A stretch of 64,000 bases of DNA, taken from JBBWZH01 sp035544115 (GTDB taxonomy: Bacteria; Actinomycetota; Actinomycetes; Mycobacteriales; CADCTP01). The number at the start of each line of letters is the position of its first letter. Positions within the stretch are counted from its first letter, which is position 1. Both the position numbers and the translations under genes were made by a program. The notes below the pieces were generated by a model. The model was not told the origin of the DNA and did not search any database. It saw only the letters and a list, made by a program, of their open reading frames with translations. Where the stretch lies: the NCBI GenBank assembly GCA_963714145.1, contig OY970235.1, forward strand, positions 6,634,001-6,698,000, read 5' to 3'. This document shows positions 46,327 through 56,015 of the stretch, in pieces.

Positions 46327-47852
46327 CCCAGACCCAGCCGAAGCTCGCCGCCGCCGTGGTGACCGCGGACGATCCGCGCTACGAGGTGGCCGTCCGCTGT
46401 GGGTTCAACCAGCGGTTCGTGTCCACTGTGGACTACATCTGCTACGCCAGCAACACTGCCGAGGTCGTGGAAGCCGTCGACGCCGCGGTGGCCGCTGGGA
46501 AGCGGGTGACTGTCCGCAGCGGCGGCCACGGCTACGAGGGCACCGGGTCGACCGAGGGCGGCGTGCTGCTCGACCTGTCCACGATGACCGACGTGGACTT
46601 CGACCACGCGCGGCGCGCGTTCTCGACGCAGCCGGGCGCCCGGATCGGCGACACCTACCGCACGCTGTACAAGCGCTGGGGGGTCACGATTCCCGCCGGT
46701 GAGGGCACCGAGGTCGGCATCGGCGGGCACCTCGTCGGCGGTGGTTTCGGCCCGCTGTCCCGGCGGTACGGCGCCCTCGTCGACTACCTGTGCGCGATCG
46801 AAGTGGTCGTCGTCGACGAGTCCGGCCGGGCCAGCGCGATCGTGGCCACCGACGACCCCGACGACCCGCACCACGAGCTGTGGTGGGCGCACACAGGTGG
46901 TGGCGGCGGCAACTTCGGCGTGGTGACCCGGTACTGGCTGCGGCAGCCGGGGGCGCTGTCGAACGACCCGCGCGAACTGCTTCCGAGGGCGCCCGTCAAG
47001 TGGCGCAACGGTTTCCTGATGTGGTCATGGGACACGATGACCGAGCGCGACTTCGTCCGGATCATGCGCAACTACACCGGCTGGTTCGAACGCAACAGCG
47101 CTCCGGGGAGCAGGGCGGCGAACCTCACCGGCTTCTTCTGCGCGACCCACCGGTCCGGCGGTGTGTTCACGGTCGGATCGCTCATCGACGACGACATCCC
47201 GGACGCGGAGCGGCTGACGAACGAGTTCTTCGACGCGGTCACCGATGGCGTCGAGGTCGGGCCGGCGACCCGGAGGCACGACGTCGTGTCCTGGCTCTAC
47301 TTCTTCACCCATTCCAACCGCGGTGACCACAACGCATTGGGCGGGTCCCGGTTCAAGCTCAAGTCCGCGTACCTGCGCAAGGGGTACACCGAGGCGCAGC
47401 TGGCCAGGGCCTACCGACACCTGGACACCGAGAACCCGAAGTCGATCTTCTTCATGTTCATCGGCTACGGCGGCCAGGTCAACGCGACGGCGCCGGACGC
47501 CACCGCCGCCGCCCAGCGAAGTTCCATCCTCAAGGGCTCGTTCCTGTCGTCCTGGTGGGATCCGGCCGAGGACGACTACCACATCGACAACCTGCGGGCG
47601 CTCTACCGGGACGTCTACGCCGACACCGGTGGCGTTCCAGTCCCGAACGAACGCAACGAGGGCGCGTACATCAACTACCCGGACCGGGACCTCACCGATC
47701 CACAGTGGAACAGGTCCGGCGTGCCGTGGTCGACGCTCTACTACCTGGACAACTACCCGCGCCTGCAACGGGTCAAGCAGCGTTACGACCCGCGCAACGA
47801 GTTCCGCCACGTCCTGTCGATCGAACCGCCGAGCACGGGCCGCAATCCATGA
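46323..47852 (+). CDS. FAD-linked oxidase (berberine-bridge type), second in operon
   Basis: GTG 46323 overlaps the preceding stop (GTGA). The 509 residues contain the covalent His motif RSGGHGYEGTGS, VGIGGHLVGGGFGPLSRRYG, WAHTGGGGGNFGVVTRYWL, and the complete C-terminal BBE motif with YYLDNYPRLQRVKQRYDPRNEFRH. The Cys normally attached to FAD C6 is replaced (PAGEGTEVGIGG). It is longer and more canonical than the BBE-like oxidase at 41.9 kb. Likely an oxidative tailoring enzyme. Confidence 0.87.
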   Translation: MTQTQPKLAAAVVTADDPRYEVAVRCGFNQRFVSTVDYICYASNTAEVVEAVDAAVAAGKRVTVRSGGHGYEGTGSTEGGVLLDLSTMTDVDFDHARRAFSTQPGARIGDTYRTLYKRWGVTIPAGEGTEVGIGGHLVGGGFGPLSRRYGALVDYLCAIEVVVVDESGRASAIVATDDPDDPHHELWWAHTGGGGGNFGVVTRYWLRQPGALSNDPRELLPRAPVKWRNGFLMWSWDTMTERDFVRIMRNYTGWFERNSAPGSRAANLTGFFCATHRSGGVFTVGSLIDDDIPDAERLTNEFFDAVTDGVEVGPATRRHDVVSWLYFFTHSNRGDHNALGGSRFKLKSAYLRKGYTEAQLARAYRHLDTENPKSIFFMFIGYGGQVNATAPDATAAAQRSSILKGSFLSSWWDPAEDDYHIDNLRALYRDVYADTGGVPVPNERNEGAYINYPDRDLTDPQWNRSGVPWSTLYYLDNYPRLQRVKQRYDPRNEFRHVLSIEPPSTGRNP

Positions 47853-47881
47853 GTTGTCTCCCGGCCGGCGGAATCTGAACC

Positions 47882-49678
47882 ATGAACACCCGACAGATTC
47901 GACCATCCTGGGGTAAGGGGGCCAGCGCCGTGGGATTCCCTTCCATCCACAGCCGGTTCGCCGCGCAGGCCGCCCGGACGCCGGACGCGATCGCGGTGGT
48001 CCGCGGCGACGCCCGGCTGTCCTATCGGGAGCTGAACGACCGCGCGAACCAGCTCGCCAACCGGCTACGCCCGCTCGGTGTCCGACCCGAGACCCCGGTC
48101 GCGGTTCTGATGGACTACTCCGCCGACCTGGTGGTGGCGCTGCTGGCCATCCTCAAGGCCGGCGGGTTCTACCTGCCGTTGCACCCTGCGTACCCGCTCG
48201 ACCGGGTGCAGCGGATCATGGACCACGCGGGCCGGCCGGTGCTCCTCACGGACAGCGCCACGCGGTGCAGGCCGGCGGCCCGCGTCACGATCGAGGTGGA
48301 CACCGACCAGGCGCCGGCCGGGATGCCGGTCACCGAACCGGGCGTCCCGACCGCGCCCGGCAACACGGTGTACGTCATGCACACCTCCGGCTCGACCGGT
48401 GAGCCGCTCGGTGTCGCGGTGCCCCACCAGGCCATCCTGGAACTGGTCGCCGACCCGTGCTGGGACAGCGGCAGGCACCAGCGGGTGCTTGCGGTGGCGC
48501 CGTACGCGTACAGCGTGTCCAGCTACGAACTGTGGGTGCCGTTGCTCCGCGGCGGCCAGGTCGTCATCGCACCGACCGGCGAGGTCGACGCGCAGTCGTT
48601 GCGGCGCAGGATCGGCGAGCACGGCATCACCGGACTGCACCTGACCGCCGGGCTGTTCCGGGTGCTGGCCGAGGAGTCCCCGCAATGCCTGGCGGGTGTT
48701 CAGGAAGTACTCACCGGTGGGGACGTGATCAGTGCCGCCGCCGTGCGCCGGGTGCTGGACGCCAACCCCGGGATCGCGGTCAGGGCCATGTACGGCGCCA
48801 CCGAGCTGTCGCTGTTCGCCACGTCCACACCGGTCCCACGGCCGGAGGTGGGGGACGGTGTCGCGCTCGGCCGGGCCATGGCCGGTGTGCTGACGTACGT
48901 CCTCGACGACAACCGCGCGCCCGTCCCGACCGGGGCCGTCGGCGAGCTGTACGTCGGCGGGTCACGGCTCGCGCTCGGGTACTACGGCCGCCCGGAGCTG
49001 ACCGTGGAACGGTTCGGGCCCGACCCGTTCGCGGGCGGCCGGATGTACCGGACCGGAGACCTGGTCCGGATGGCCGCCGACGGCCTGGTCGAGTTCGTGT
49101 CCCGGGTCAACGACCAGGTGAAGATCCGCGGGTTCCGGGTGGAGCCGGTCGAGGTCGAGAACGTCCTCAGTGGACATCCGGGGATCGCGCACACCGCGGT
49201 CGTGGCGCGGGTGGCGTCGTCCGGGGAGAAGCGGCTTGTCGCGTACGTCGTGCCCGACGGCAGGGTCGACCTGGCCGCACTGCGTGCTCGTGCGCGGGCC
49301 CAGCTGCCGGACTACATGGTTCCGGCCGCGTTCGTCACCGTGGACGCGCTGCCGTTGACACCCAACGGGAAGGTCGACCGCGGGGCGCTGCCCGAACCGG
49401 CTCTCGACGAGACCGTGGGCTACCAACCGCCGGCGACCCCGGGCCAGGAACTGCTGTGCGCGCTGTTCGCCGAGGTGTTGGGGGCGGACCGGGTCGGCAT
49501 CGACGACAGCTTCCTGGACCTGGGCGGGCAGTCGCTGCTGGCGGTGCGCCTGGCCGCCCGGATCGGCACGGAGCTCGGCGTCGAGGTGGCCGTCAGCGAC
49601 GTGTTCGACGCGCCGACCGTCCGTGAGCTGGACACCTGGCTGGACGGCCGGGTGCCGGTGCGGAGTGTGGACGGATGA
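47882..49678 (+). CDS. NRPS adenylation-carrier didomain with non-standard specificity pocket
   Basis: The protein is 598 residues from ATG 47882; GTG 47930, preceded by AAGGGGG, is a credible alternative start. The adenylation domain has A3 HTSGSTGEPLGV (the usual Lys is Leu), A5 GELYVGG, A7 YRTGDL and A10 LPLTPNGKVDR with the catalytic Lys. At A4 (PYAYSVSSYELW) the position matching GrsA Asp235, which holds the alpha-amino group, is Ser, so the substrate is probably not an ordinary alpha-amino acid. A carrier domain follows (DDSFLDLGGQSLLAVRL). It compares with SgcC1+SgcC2, which activate and carry beta-tyrosine in C-1027. Confidence 0.88.
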   Translation: MNTRQIRPSWGKGASAVGFPSIHSRFAAQAARTPDAIAVVRGDARLSYRELNDRANQLANRLRPLGVRPETPVAVLMDYSADLVVALLAILKAGGFYLPLHPAYPLDRVQRIMDHAGRPVLLTDSATRCRPAARVTIEVDTDQAPAGMPVTEPGVPTAPGNTVYVMHTSGSTGEPLGVAVPHQAILELVADPCWDSGRHQRVLAVAPYAYSVSSYELWVPLLRGGQVVIAPTGEVDAQSLRRRIGEHGITGLHLTAGLFRVLAEESPQCLAGVQEVLTGGDVISAAAVRRVLDANPGIAVRAMYGATELSLFATSTPVPRPEVGDGVALGRAMAGVLTYVLDDNRAPVPTGAVGELYVGGSRLALGYYGRPELTVERFGPDPFAGGRMYRTGDLVRMAADGLVEFVSRVNDQVKIRGFRVEPVEVENVLSGHPGIAHTAVVARVASSGEKRLVAYVVPDGRVDLAALRARARAQLPDYMVPAAFVTVDALPLTPNGKVDRGALPEPALDETVGYQPPATPGQELLCALFAEVLGADRVGIDDSFLDLGGQSLLAVRLAARIGTELGVEVAVSDVFDAPTVRELDTWLDGRVPVRSVDG

Positions 49679-50958
49679 CCGGCCCCCCGCTCTCCTTCAA
49701 CCAGGAGTTCCTGCTCGCGTTCGACCGGGGCGACGCCGACGGCGCGTTCGGCGAACGGCACGTCCTCGCCGACGCCTGGCGGCTGCGCGGCCCGGTGGAC
49801 CCGGCCGTGCTTCAGCAGGCGCTCGACGACGTCGTAGCCCGGCACGACGTGCTACGCACCGACGTGGTGGCCGACGCCGAGGGCGGCCACCAGGTCGTCC
49901 ACCCGCCAGGCCCGGCCAGCTTGTCCGTGCGCACCCTCGACGGCGACGCGGAAGCCCTGCTCAACGAGGTCGACGCGCGGCCGTTCAACGTCAAGGAGAT
50001 CCCCCACCTGCGCGCGGTGCTCGGTCAGTACGACGACGAGGGCTCCGTACTGGTCCTCGCCACCCATCACGTGGCAAGCGACGACTGGTCGATGGGCCTG
50101 CTGGTCCGGGACCTCGCCGCCGGCTACACCGCCCGCCTGACCGGCGAACCAACGGGCCTTCCCGAAGCGGTGCAGTACACGGAGTTCGCCGCGTGGCAGC
50201 GGGCCAACGGGGGCGCCACCGACGAGGCACGGACGTACTGGCGGACCAAGGTCACCGGCAGCGCCATGACGGCCGTCCCCGCCGACCGTCCGCGGCCCGA
50301 GGACAAGCACGATGTCTACGCCGCGCACCGGTTCGTCCTCGACCCGGACCTGTCGGCCAGGGTCCTCGGGTACGCACGGTCGATGCGCAGCACTCCGTTC
50401 ATGCTCCTGCTCGCCGCGCACCAGATGCAGCTACGCGACCTGACCGGCACGACGAAGGTCATGACACCCACCTTCACCGCGGGCCGGTACCAGGAGCGGT
50501 TCAACGACACCGTGGGCCCGTTCTTCAACCTGCTGCCGTTGGTGACGGACCTGACCGGCACCCGGCACCTGCGTGATGTCGTCGGCCGGGTGCGTACGAC
50601 GTGTTTCGAGGCGTACGCGCACGACATCCCGTTCGGCGACGTCGTCGCGGCGGCGCCGGAGATCGCTGAACCGTTCGCCGACCCCGGCGGTGCCGTCGTG
50701 GCGTTCCAGGTGCTGCAACCGCCGGCCTTCGCCGACAATCTCGTGTTCGGCACGGCGACCGGGACCGCGATCCGCGACCGGCGGCTGTCACAGCGGCTGG
50801 CCTCGAGCATCCCCAACGGCGGCTCGTGGGCGTTGGAGATCCTGCCGTCCGGCCGGATCGCCGGCAGTTTCAAGTACAACGCCAACATGTTCGACGAGAC
50901 CACGATCACCGGGATCGTCGACGACTTCCGGCACCGGCTCAGGGCCGCACTGGCGTGA
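49675..50958 (+). CDS. Free-standing condensation enzyme (SgcC5-like)
   Basis: The start overlaps the adenylation gene stop (ATGA). The 427 residues have the condensation-domain core: LSFNQEFLLAFDRG, HDVLRTDVV, the catalytic TLAT-type HHVASDDWSMG (HHxxxD), TFTAGRYQERFNDTVGPFFNLLPL, and the C-terminal bridge region. In C-1027, SgcC5 joins the PCP-bound beta-amino acid to the enediyne core diol as an ester, and kedarcidin and maduropeptin have counterparts. Coupling to the adenylation-carrier gene strongly suggests the same job here. Confidence 0.88.
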   Translation: MTGPPLSFNQEFLLAFDRGDADGAFGERHVLADAWRLRGPVDPAVLQQALDDVVARHDVLRTDVVADAEGGHQVVHPPGPASLSVRTLDGDAEALLNEVDARPFNVKEIPHLRAVLGQYDDEGSVLVLATHHVASDDWSMGLLVRDLAAGYTARLTGEPTGLPEAVQYTEFAAWQRANGGATDEARTYWRTKVTGSAMTAVPADRPRPEDKHDVYAAHRFVLDPDLSARVLGYARSMRSTPFMLLLAAHQMQLRDLTGTTKVMTPTFTAGRYQERFNDTVGPFFNLLPLVTDLTGTRHLRDVVGRVRTTCFEAYAHDIPFGDVVAAAPEIAEPFADPGGAVVAFQVLQPPAFADNLVFGTATGTAIRDRRLSQRLASSIPNGGSWALEILPSGRIAGSFKYNANMFDETTITGIVDDFRHRLRAALA

Positions 50959-51001
50959 TCGCGCCGTCCCCGCCCGCACGCGACGAAGAGAGTCAGCGCC
51001 C

Positions 51002-52210
51002 ATGACGAGCACCAGGACCGAGCCGGGAGACCTGCGAGTCACCCCGGCGGAGGCGGTGGCCCGGGCCGAGGCCATTGCGGCCGGCCTCGTCGACCGGCAG
51101 GCCGAGACCGAGCGGCGGACGTACTGCGCGCCGGACGTGCACGACCGGTTCGTCACCGCCGGCCTCTACCGGCTGCTCGTGCCCCGCCGGTTCGGCGGCC
51201 TCGAACTCGGCGCCGACACGTTCGCCCGGGTCTGCATGGCGATCGCCCGTGGCTGCCCGTCGACCGGCTGGATGTACCTGTTCGGCGCGGCCCACGCCCT
51301 GATCGTGGCCACGTTGTTCGACGAGCGTGCACAGCGCGAGCTGTTCGCCGACCCCGACTTCGTCTGTCCCGCGACGGTCGCGCCCGCGGGCTCGGCGACG
51401 CGGGTCGGCGGCGGCTGGCTGGTCAACGGCACCTGGCGGTACTGCTCCGGTTCGCCGTACGCCACCCACTTCATCGGCCACACCATGGTGCAACGCGACT
51501 CGCCGGAGCCGACCCCGCTGATGTTCGTGCTGCCGCGCGGGTCGTGGCGGCGGGAGGACGACTGGGGCACCCAACTCGGCCTGCGTGGCAGCGGCTCGCA
51601 CGGCATCACGGCGGTCGACGCGTACGTCCCCGACCACCTGACCCGCGCGGGCCTGCTCAGCCAGGTCGACCCGACCCAGGGCACGCCGGGACGGGCCGTG
51701 CACGCCAACCCGGAGTACGGCGGTGGTCCGCTCAGCTTCATGCTGCTCGAACTCGGGTTCCTCGCGGTGGGCATGGCGCACGGCGCCCTGGACGCGTACG
51801 AGCAGCTGATGCGCGCCAGGACCACGTCGTTCTGGCCGATCGTGGCGCGGACCGAGGACCCGGACTACCAGTTCCGGTACGGCGAGGCGGCCGGCATGAT
51901 CGCGGCGGCCGAGGCGGCGGTGCTGGACGCGGTCCGGCAGTGGCAGGACCTGAGCGCCCGGGGCCCGGCCGCGATCACCCGCGAACGGGAGCTGCGGCTG
52001 GCCCTGATCGGCCGGGAGGCTGTCCGGCTGTGCTGGCGCGCGGTCGAGGGCCAGCTGTTCCCCACGGCGGGTTCGAGTTCCGTCCGCGCCGGTGACCGGG
52101 TCGAGCGGGTCTGGCGCGACATGTCGATGCTGCACAGCCACGCCGGCCTCGGCACCTTTCTGGCCAGCATGGCCAACCGCGAGCTGGCGCGGGCCCATTT
52201 CGCCGGCTGA
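51002..52210 (+). CDS. Acyl-CoA-dehydrogenase-fold flavin monooxygenase 1
   Basis: ATG 51002 gives 402 residues. The fold is that of acyl-CoA dehydrogenases (LYRLLVPRRFGGLELGADTFARVC, CPSTGWMYLFGAAH, GLRGSGSHGITAVDAYVP), but the style is of the HsaA/ActVA-ORF5/DszC group of FMNH2- or FADH2-dependent hydroxylases, which need a separate flavin reductase. A C-terminal segment reads FPTAGSSSVRAGDRVERVWRDMSML, as in that group. A second, only distantly similar copy is at 54384-55565. Confidence 0.82.
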   Translation: MTSTRTEPGDLRVTPAEAVARAEAIAAGLVDRQAETERRTYCAPDVHDRFVTAGLYRLLVPRRFGGLELGADTFARVCMAIARGCPSTGWMYLFGAAHALIVATLFDERAQRELFADPDFVCPATVAPAGSATRVGGGWLVNGTWRYCSGSPYATHFIGHTMVQRDSPEPTPLMFVLPRGSWRREDDWGTQLGLRGSGSHGITAVDAYVPDHLTRAGLLSQVDPTQGTPGRAVHANPEYGGGPLSFMLLELGFLAVGMAHGALDAYEQLMRARTTSFWPIVARTEDPDYQFRYGEAAGMIAAAEAAVLDAVRQWQDLSARGPAAITRERELRLALIGREAVRLCWRAVEGQLFPTAGSSSVRAGDRVERVWRDMSMLHSHAGLGTFLASMANRELARAHFAG

Positions 52211-52230
52211 TCCCACGAAGGAGAACAGCG

Positions 52231-53469
52231 ATGTCCGAAGGCCGATGCCCGGTGCTCGACAGCAGCGGCAGCGGGATCCACGAGTTGGCCACGAAGCTGC
52301 GGGACCAGGGGCCCGCGGTCAAGGTGGAGCTGCCCGGCGGCGTGTGGACGTGGTGGGTGAACCGCTACGACGTCGCCAAGCAGCTGCTCAGCGACCGCAA
52401 CGTCACCAAGAGCGCGCACGCGCACTGGCCGGCGTTCCGGGAGGGGAAGATCCCGCCAGGCTGGCAGCTGATCAGCTGGGTGGCGATGGACAACGTGTCC
52501 ACCTCGTACGGTGCCGACCACCTCCGGCTGCGCAAGCTGATCGGCAAGGCGTTCACCGCCCGGCGGGTGGAGGAGCTGCGGCCGCGGGTGACCGGCATCG
52601 TCAACGACCTGCTCGACGATATCGCCGCGCATGGTGGCGTGGTCGACATGCGGGCGATGTACTGCTACCCGCTGCCCGCGCGGCTCATGGCCGGTGTCAT
52701 CGGCATGACTGAGGAGCAGCGCAGGCAGACCGCGGCCGCGATGAACCGGATGGCGGACGTCGATGTCACACCCGAGCAGGCGGCGGGCATTCTGGCCAGC
52801 TGGCGGGCGTCCATCGAGGCGCTGATCGCGGACAAGCGCGCCAACCCGGCCGCGGACATCGCCAGCGACCTGATCGCCGCGCGGGACGACGAGAACGGCG
52901 CGAAGCTGAGCGACCAGGAGCTGACCGACACGACCTTCGCGATCCTCGGCGCCGGCTCGGACACCACGATCAACTTCCTGGACAACGCGATCACCGCGCT
53001 GCTCACCCACCCCGAGCAGGTCGCCCTGGTCCGGGCGGGCAAGGCCACCTGGTCGGACGTGATCGAGGAGACGCTGCGGGTGGAGTGCCCGCTGGCCAGC
53101 CTGCCGCTGCGGTTCGCGGTTCAGGACGTGCACCTGGACGGCCTGACCATCAAGCAGGGTGAGCCGATCCTGATCAACTACGCCGCGCTGGGCCGGGACC
53201 CGAAGCTGCACGGCGAGACCGCGGCCGAGTTCGACATCACCCGACCGGACAAGGAACACGTCTCGTTCGGCTACGGCCCGCACTACTGCCTCGGCTCCGG
53301 CATCGCCCGGCTCGTCGCGTCGATCGGCCTGCCCGCACTGTTCGAGCGGTTCCCGGACATGACCCTCGCGGTCGACCGGGACCAGTTGCGGCCACTGCCC
53401 ACGTTCATCATGAACGCCCACACCACGCTGCCGGTCCGGGTCACCGCGGCCGTGCCCGCAACCGCCTGA
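52231..53469 (+). CDS. Cytochrome P450 (third)
   Basis: ATG 52231 follows GAAGGAG; 412 residues. The I-helix has AILGAGSDTTINFLDN, with Asp where Glu is common, the E-x-x-R is in IEETLRVECPL, and the heme loop is FGYGPHYCLGSGIAR. Size and motifs fit CYP105/107-like soluble P450s. It sits between two flavoproteins in the tailoring operon. Substrate unknown. Confidence 0.9.
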   Translation: MSEGRCPVLDSSGSGIHELATKLRDQGPAVKVELPGGVWTWWVNRYDVAKQLLSDRNVTKSAHAHWPAFREGKIPPGWQLISWVAMDNVSTSYGADHLRLRKLIGKAFTARRVEELRPRVTGIVNDLLDDIAAHGGVVDMRAMYCYPLPARLMAGVIGMTEEQRRQTAAAMNRMADVDVTPEQAAGILASWRASIEALIADKRANPAADIASDLIAARDDENGAKLSDQELTDTTFAILGAGSDTTINFLDNAITALLTHPEQVALVRAGKATWSDVIEETLRVECPLASLPLRFAVQDVHLDGLTIKQGEPILINYAALGRDPKLHGETAAEFDITRPDKEHVSFGYGPHYCLGSGIARLVASIGLPALFERFPDMTLAVDRDQLRPLPTFIMNAHTTLPVRVTAAVPATA

Positions 53470-53482
53470 GAGGAGGCCCGTC

Positions 53483-54352
53483 GTGCAGGTCGGCCTTGAA
53501 TTGGGAGCGTTCGCCTGGCCCGGCGGCCCGGCCGCGATCGGAGACACGGTCGCCCGGTTCAGCCAACTTGCCGACGAGGCCGGGTTCGCGTCGCTGAGCA
53601 CAGGTGACCACCTGTGGCAGGGCTTCAACGCCGGCGGCGAGGAACAGCCGTACCTGGAGTGCTTCACCACGCTCGCGGTGATGGCGGCGCACAGCCGCCG
53701 CTGCCGCGTCCTGCCCGTGGTGGCCGGTGTGCACCTCCGGCACCCGGCCCTGCTGGCCAAGACGGTGACCACATTGGACGTGCTGTCCGGTGGCCGGGCC
53801 GGGGTCGGCCTCGGCGTCGGCTGGAACGCCGACGAGGCGACCGGGTCCGGCATCCCGTTCCCGTCGGTGGCGCGACGGTTCGAGATGCTCGAGGAGACGG
53901 TGCGCATCCTGCTCGGCTACTGGACCGGCGATCAGGGCGACGGCGAGGCGTACCACGGCACGCACTACCGCGTCGACCGCGTGCTGGGCGTGCCGCAGAG
54001 CCTGACCAGGCCGCATCCGCCGATCATGCTCGGCGGCGCCGGGGAGAAGACCCTGCGACTGGTCGCCAGGTACGCCGACGCATGCAACCTCTACCCCACT
54101 CCCGACCTGCCCGACCGCCTGGCGCGGTTGCGGGAACTCTGCGCCGAGGCCGGCCGGGACTACGACGACATCGAGAAGACCGCCTGCCTGCCCTTCGACG
54201 TCGGCGACGGGACCGGTGAGCTGCTCGACACCCTGCACCAGCTCGCCGATCAGGGCATCCAGACCACCATCGGCATCGTCACCTCGGCCGACCCGCTCCG
54301 GCAGGTCGAGCTGATCGGCGCGAAAGTGCTGCCCGCGCTCGCCCGGGAGTAG
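53483..54352 (+). CDS. Luciferase-like (F420- or FMN-dependent) monooxygenase/reductase
   Basis: GTG 53483 follows GAGAGGAGG; 289 residues. The TIM-barrel LLM pattern is clear: FSQLADEAGFASLSTGDHLWQ, RCRVLPVVAGVHLRHPALLAK, TLDVLSGGRAGVGLGVGWNADE, and PHPPIMLGGAGEKTLRLVARYAD. It resembles actinobacterial F420-dependent LLM enzymes (TIGR03619-like). It could perform a hydride transfer or oxygenation in tailoring. Confidence 0.85.
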   Translation: MQVGLELGAFAWPGGPAAIGDTVARFSQLADEAGFASLSTGDHLWQGFNAGGEEQPYLECFTTLAVMAAHSRRCRVLPVVAGVHLRHPALLAKTVTTLDVLSGGRAGVGLGVGWNADEATGSGIPFPSVARRFEMLEETVRILLGYWTGDQGDGEAYHGTHYRVDRVLGVPQSLTRPHPPIMLGGAGEKTLRLVARYADACNLYPTPDLPDRLARLRELCAEAGRDYDDIEKTACLPFDVGDGTGELLDTLHQLADQGIQTTIGIVTSADPLRQVELIGAKVLPALARE

Positions 54353-54383
54353 CCCACCCCCACACCCACCCCTGGAGGACATC

Positions 54384-55565
54384 GTGACGAAGATCGGCTT
54401 CCCGTCGCGGCAGCACCTGGCCCGCAAGGCGTCCGAGATCGTGCCGGTCCTGCGCAAGCACGCGCCGTGGGCGGAGGAGAACCGCCGCCTGCACGACGAG
54501 GTGATCGAGGCGATGGCCGACGCGGGCGTGTTCCGGCTGCGCAAGCCGAAGCGCTACGACGGGTACGAAGTGGACGCCGGCACGCTGGTCGACGTGCTGG
54601 CCGAACTGAGCCGCGGCGACGGGTCGGCCGGGTGGGTCGCGACCGTGTACACCATCCCCGGCTGGATGGCGTGCATGTTCCCCGACGACGTGCAGGACGA
54701 GGTGTTCGCCGACCCGGACACGCGGATCTGCGGCACGTTGAGCCCGAGCGCGACGGCCATCCCGGCGAAGGGCGGGTACGTGGTCAACGGCCGCTGGCAG
54801 TTCATCAGCGGTGCGCACCACAGCCAGTGGCAGGAGATCATCGCGATCCTCGTCCCGCCGGCCGGCGAACCACATCCGGTGATGGCCCTGGTTCCCATGT
54901 CCGACCTGCAGATCGTCGACGACTGGCACACCTCGGGCCTGCGTGGCACCGGAAGCGTGAGCACGGTCGCCAACGATGTGTTCGTCCCGGCCGACCGCCT
55001 GCAGCCGCTGGTGGCGGCGATCAACGGCGAGCCGATGTCCCACCGTACCGCGGAGTCCAAAGCGTTCCGGGTGCCGCTGCTGCCGGTGGCCGCGGCCTCG
55101 TCGGCCGGATGCGTGCTGGGGATGGGGCGGGCGGCGAAGGAGGCGTTCTTCGAGCGGCTGCCCGGCCGCAAGATCACCTACACGGACTACGACAGCCAGC
55201 GGGACGCGCCGCTGACCCACCTGCAGGTCGCCGACGCCACCATGAAGCTGGACGAGGCCGAGTTTCACATCCACCGCCTGGCGACCACGGTGGAAGCCAA
55301 GGCCACCGAGGGCTCGCACTGGACGACCGGGGAACGCGTGCTGGCCCGTGCCGATCTGGGCCAGGCGGTACGCCTGGTCCGTGAGTCGGTCGACATCCTC
55401 GCCACCGCCAGCGGCGGCACGTCCATCTACACCGACGTGCCGATCCAGCGCGTCGCCCGGGACATCCACGCGGTCCACCAGCACGCGCTGATGCACCCGA
55501 ACACCAACACCGAGCTGTACGGCCGCGTGCTGTGCGGCCTCACGCCGAACTCCCAGTACGTCTGA
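54384..55565 (+). CDS. Acyl-CoA-dehydrogenase-fold flavin monooxygenase 2
   Basis: GTG 54384 after GGAGGAC gives 393 residues. Conserved parts include AGVFRLRKPKRYDGYEVDAGTLVDVLAELSRGDGSAGWV, NGRWQFISGAHHSQW, GLRGTGSVSTVANDVFVPADR, and the C-terminal IQRVARDIHAVHQHALMHP. The HAVHQHALMH ending is typical of the HsaA/NcnH-type two-component hydroxylases. Probably receives reduced flavin from the reductase at 29.8 kb (inference). Confidence 0.83.
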   Translation: MTKIGFPSRQHLARKASEIVPVLRKHAPWAEENRRLHDEVIEAMADAGVFRLRKPKRYDGYEVDAGTLVDVLAELSRGDGSAGWVATVYTIPGWMACMFPDDVQDEVFADPDTRICGTLSPSATAIPAKGGYVVNGRWQFISGAHHSQWQEIIAILVPPAGEPHPVMALVPMSDLQIVDDWHTSGLRGTGSVSTVANDVFVPADRLQPLVAAINGEPMSHRTAESKAFRVPLLPVAAASSAGCVLGMGRAAKEAFFERLPGRKITYTDYDSQRDAPLTHLQVADATMKLDEAEFHIHRLATTVEAKATEGSHWTTGERVLARADLGQAVRLVRESVDILATASGGTSIYTDVPIQRVARDIHAVHQHALMHPNTNTELYGRVLCGLTPNSQYV

Positions 55566-55586
55566 CCGTCCGGAAAGGACAGATCG

Positions 55587-56015
55587 ATGAGCACGAGCAC
55601 CGAGCTCGTCACCGAACCGAACGACACGGACAAGGCCGCCATCGCCGCACTCACCCAGAAGGTGGCCGCCGCGTGGGCCGGCCACGACGCGGACGCCTTC
55701 GCCGACCAGTTCGTCGACAACGCGACCATGATCCTCACCGGTGTCTTCTGCGAAGGTCGTACCGCGGCCCGCGACTTCCTGACCAAGGCGTTCCAAGGCC
55801 CGTTCAAGGGCACCCGGGTGACCGGCACGCCGATCAGCATGCGCATGCTCGGCGACAACGCCGCGATCCTGCTGTCTCGTGGCGGTGTGCTGGCGCCCGG
55901 CGAGACCCGCCCCAGCCACCAGCGGGCCATCCACGCCTCCTGGGTGGTCGTGCGGCACGGCGACGAGTGGCGGCTGGCCGCGTACCAGAACACGCCCGTG
56001 AACAACCCTTGGTGA
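55587..56015 (+). CDS. SgcJ-like NTF2-fold enediyne protein
   Basis: ATG 55587 after GGAAAGGA gives 142 residues of the SgcJ/EcaC NTF2-like family: KAAIAALTQKVAAAWAGHDADAFADQFVDNATMI, followed by TRPSHQRAIHASWVVVRHGDEWRLAAYQNTPVN. SgcJ homologues occur in most 9-membered enediyne loci, and SgcJ has been reported to act with PKSE and E10 in polyene formation. The stop overlaps the next gene's GTG. Confidence 0.9.
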   Translation: MSTSTELVTEPNDTDKAAIAALTQKVAAAWAGHDADAFADQFVDNATMILTGVFCEGRTAARDFLTKAFQGPFKGTRVTGTPISMRMLGDNAAILLSRGGVLAPGETRPSHQRAIHASWVVVRHGDEWRLAAYQNTPVNNPW

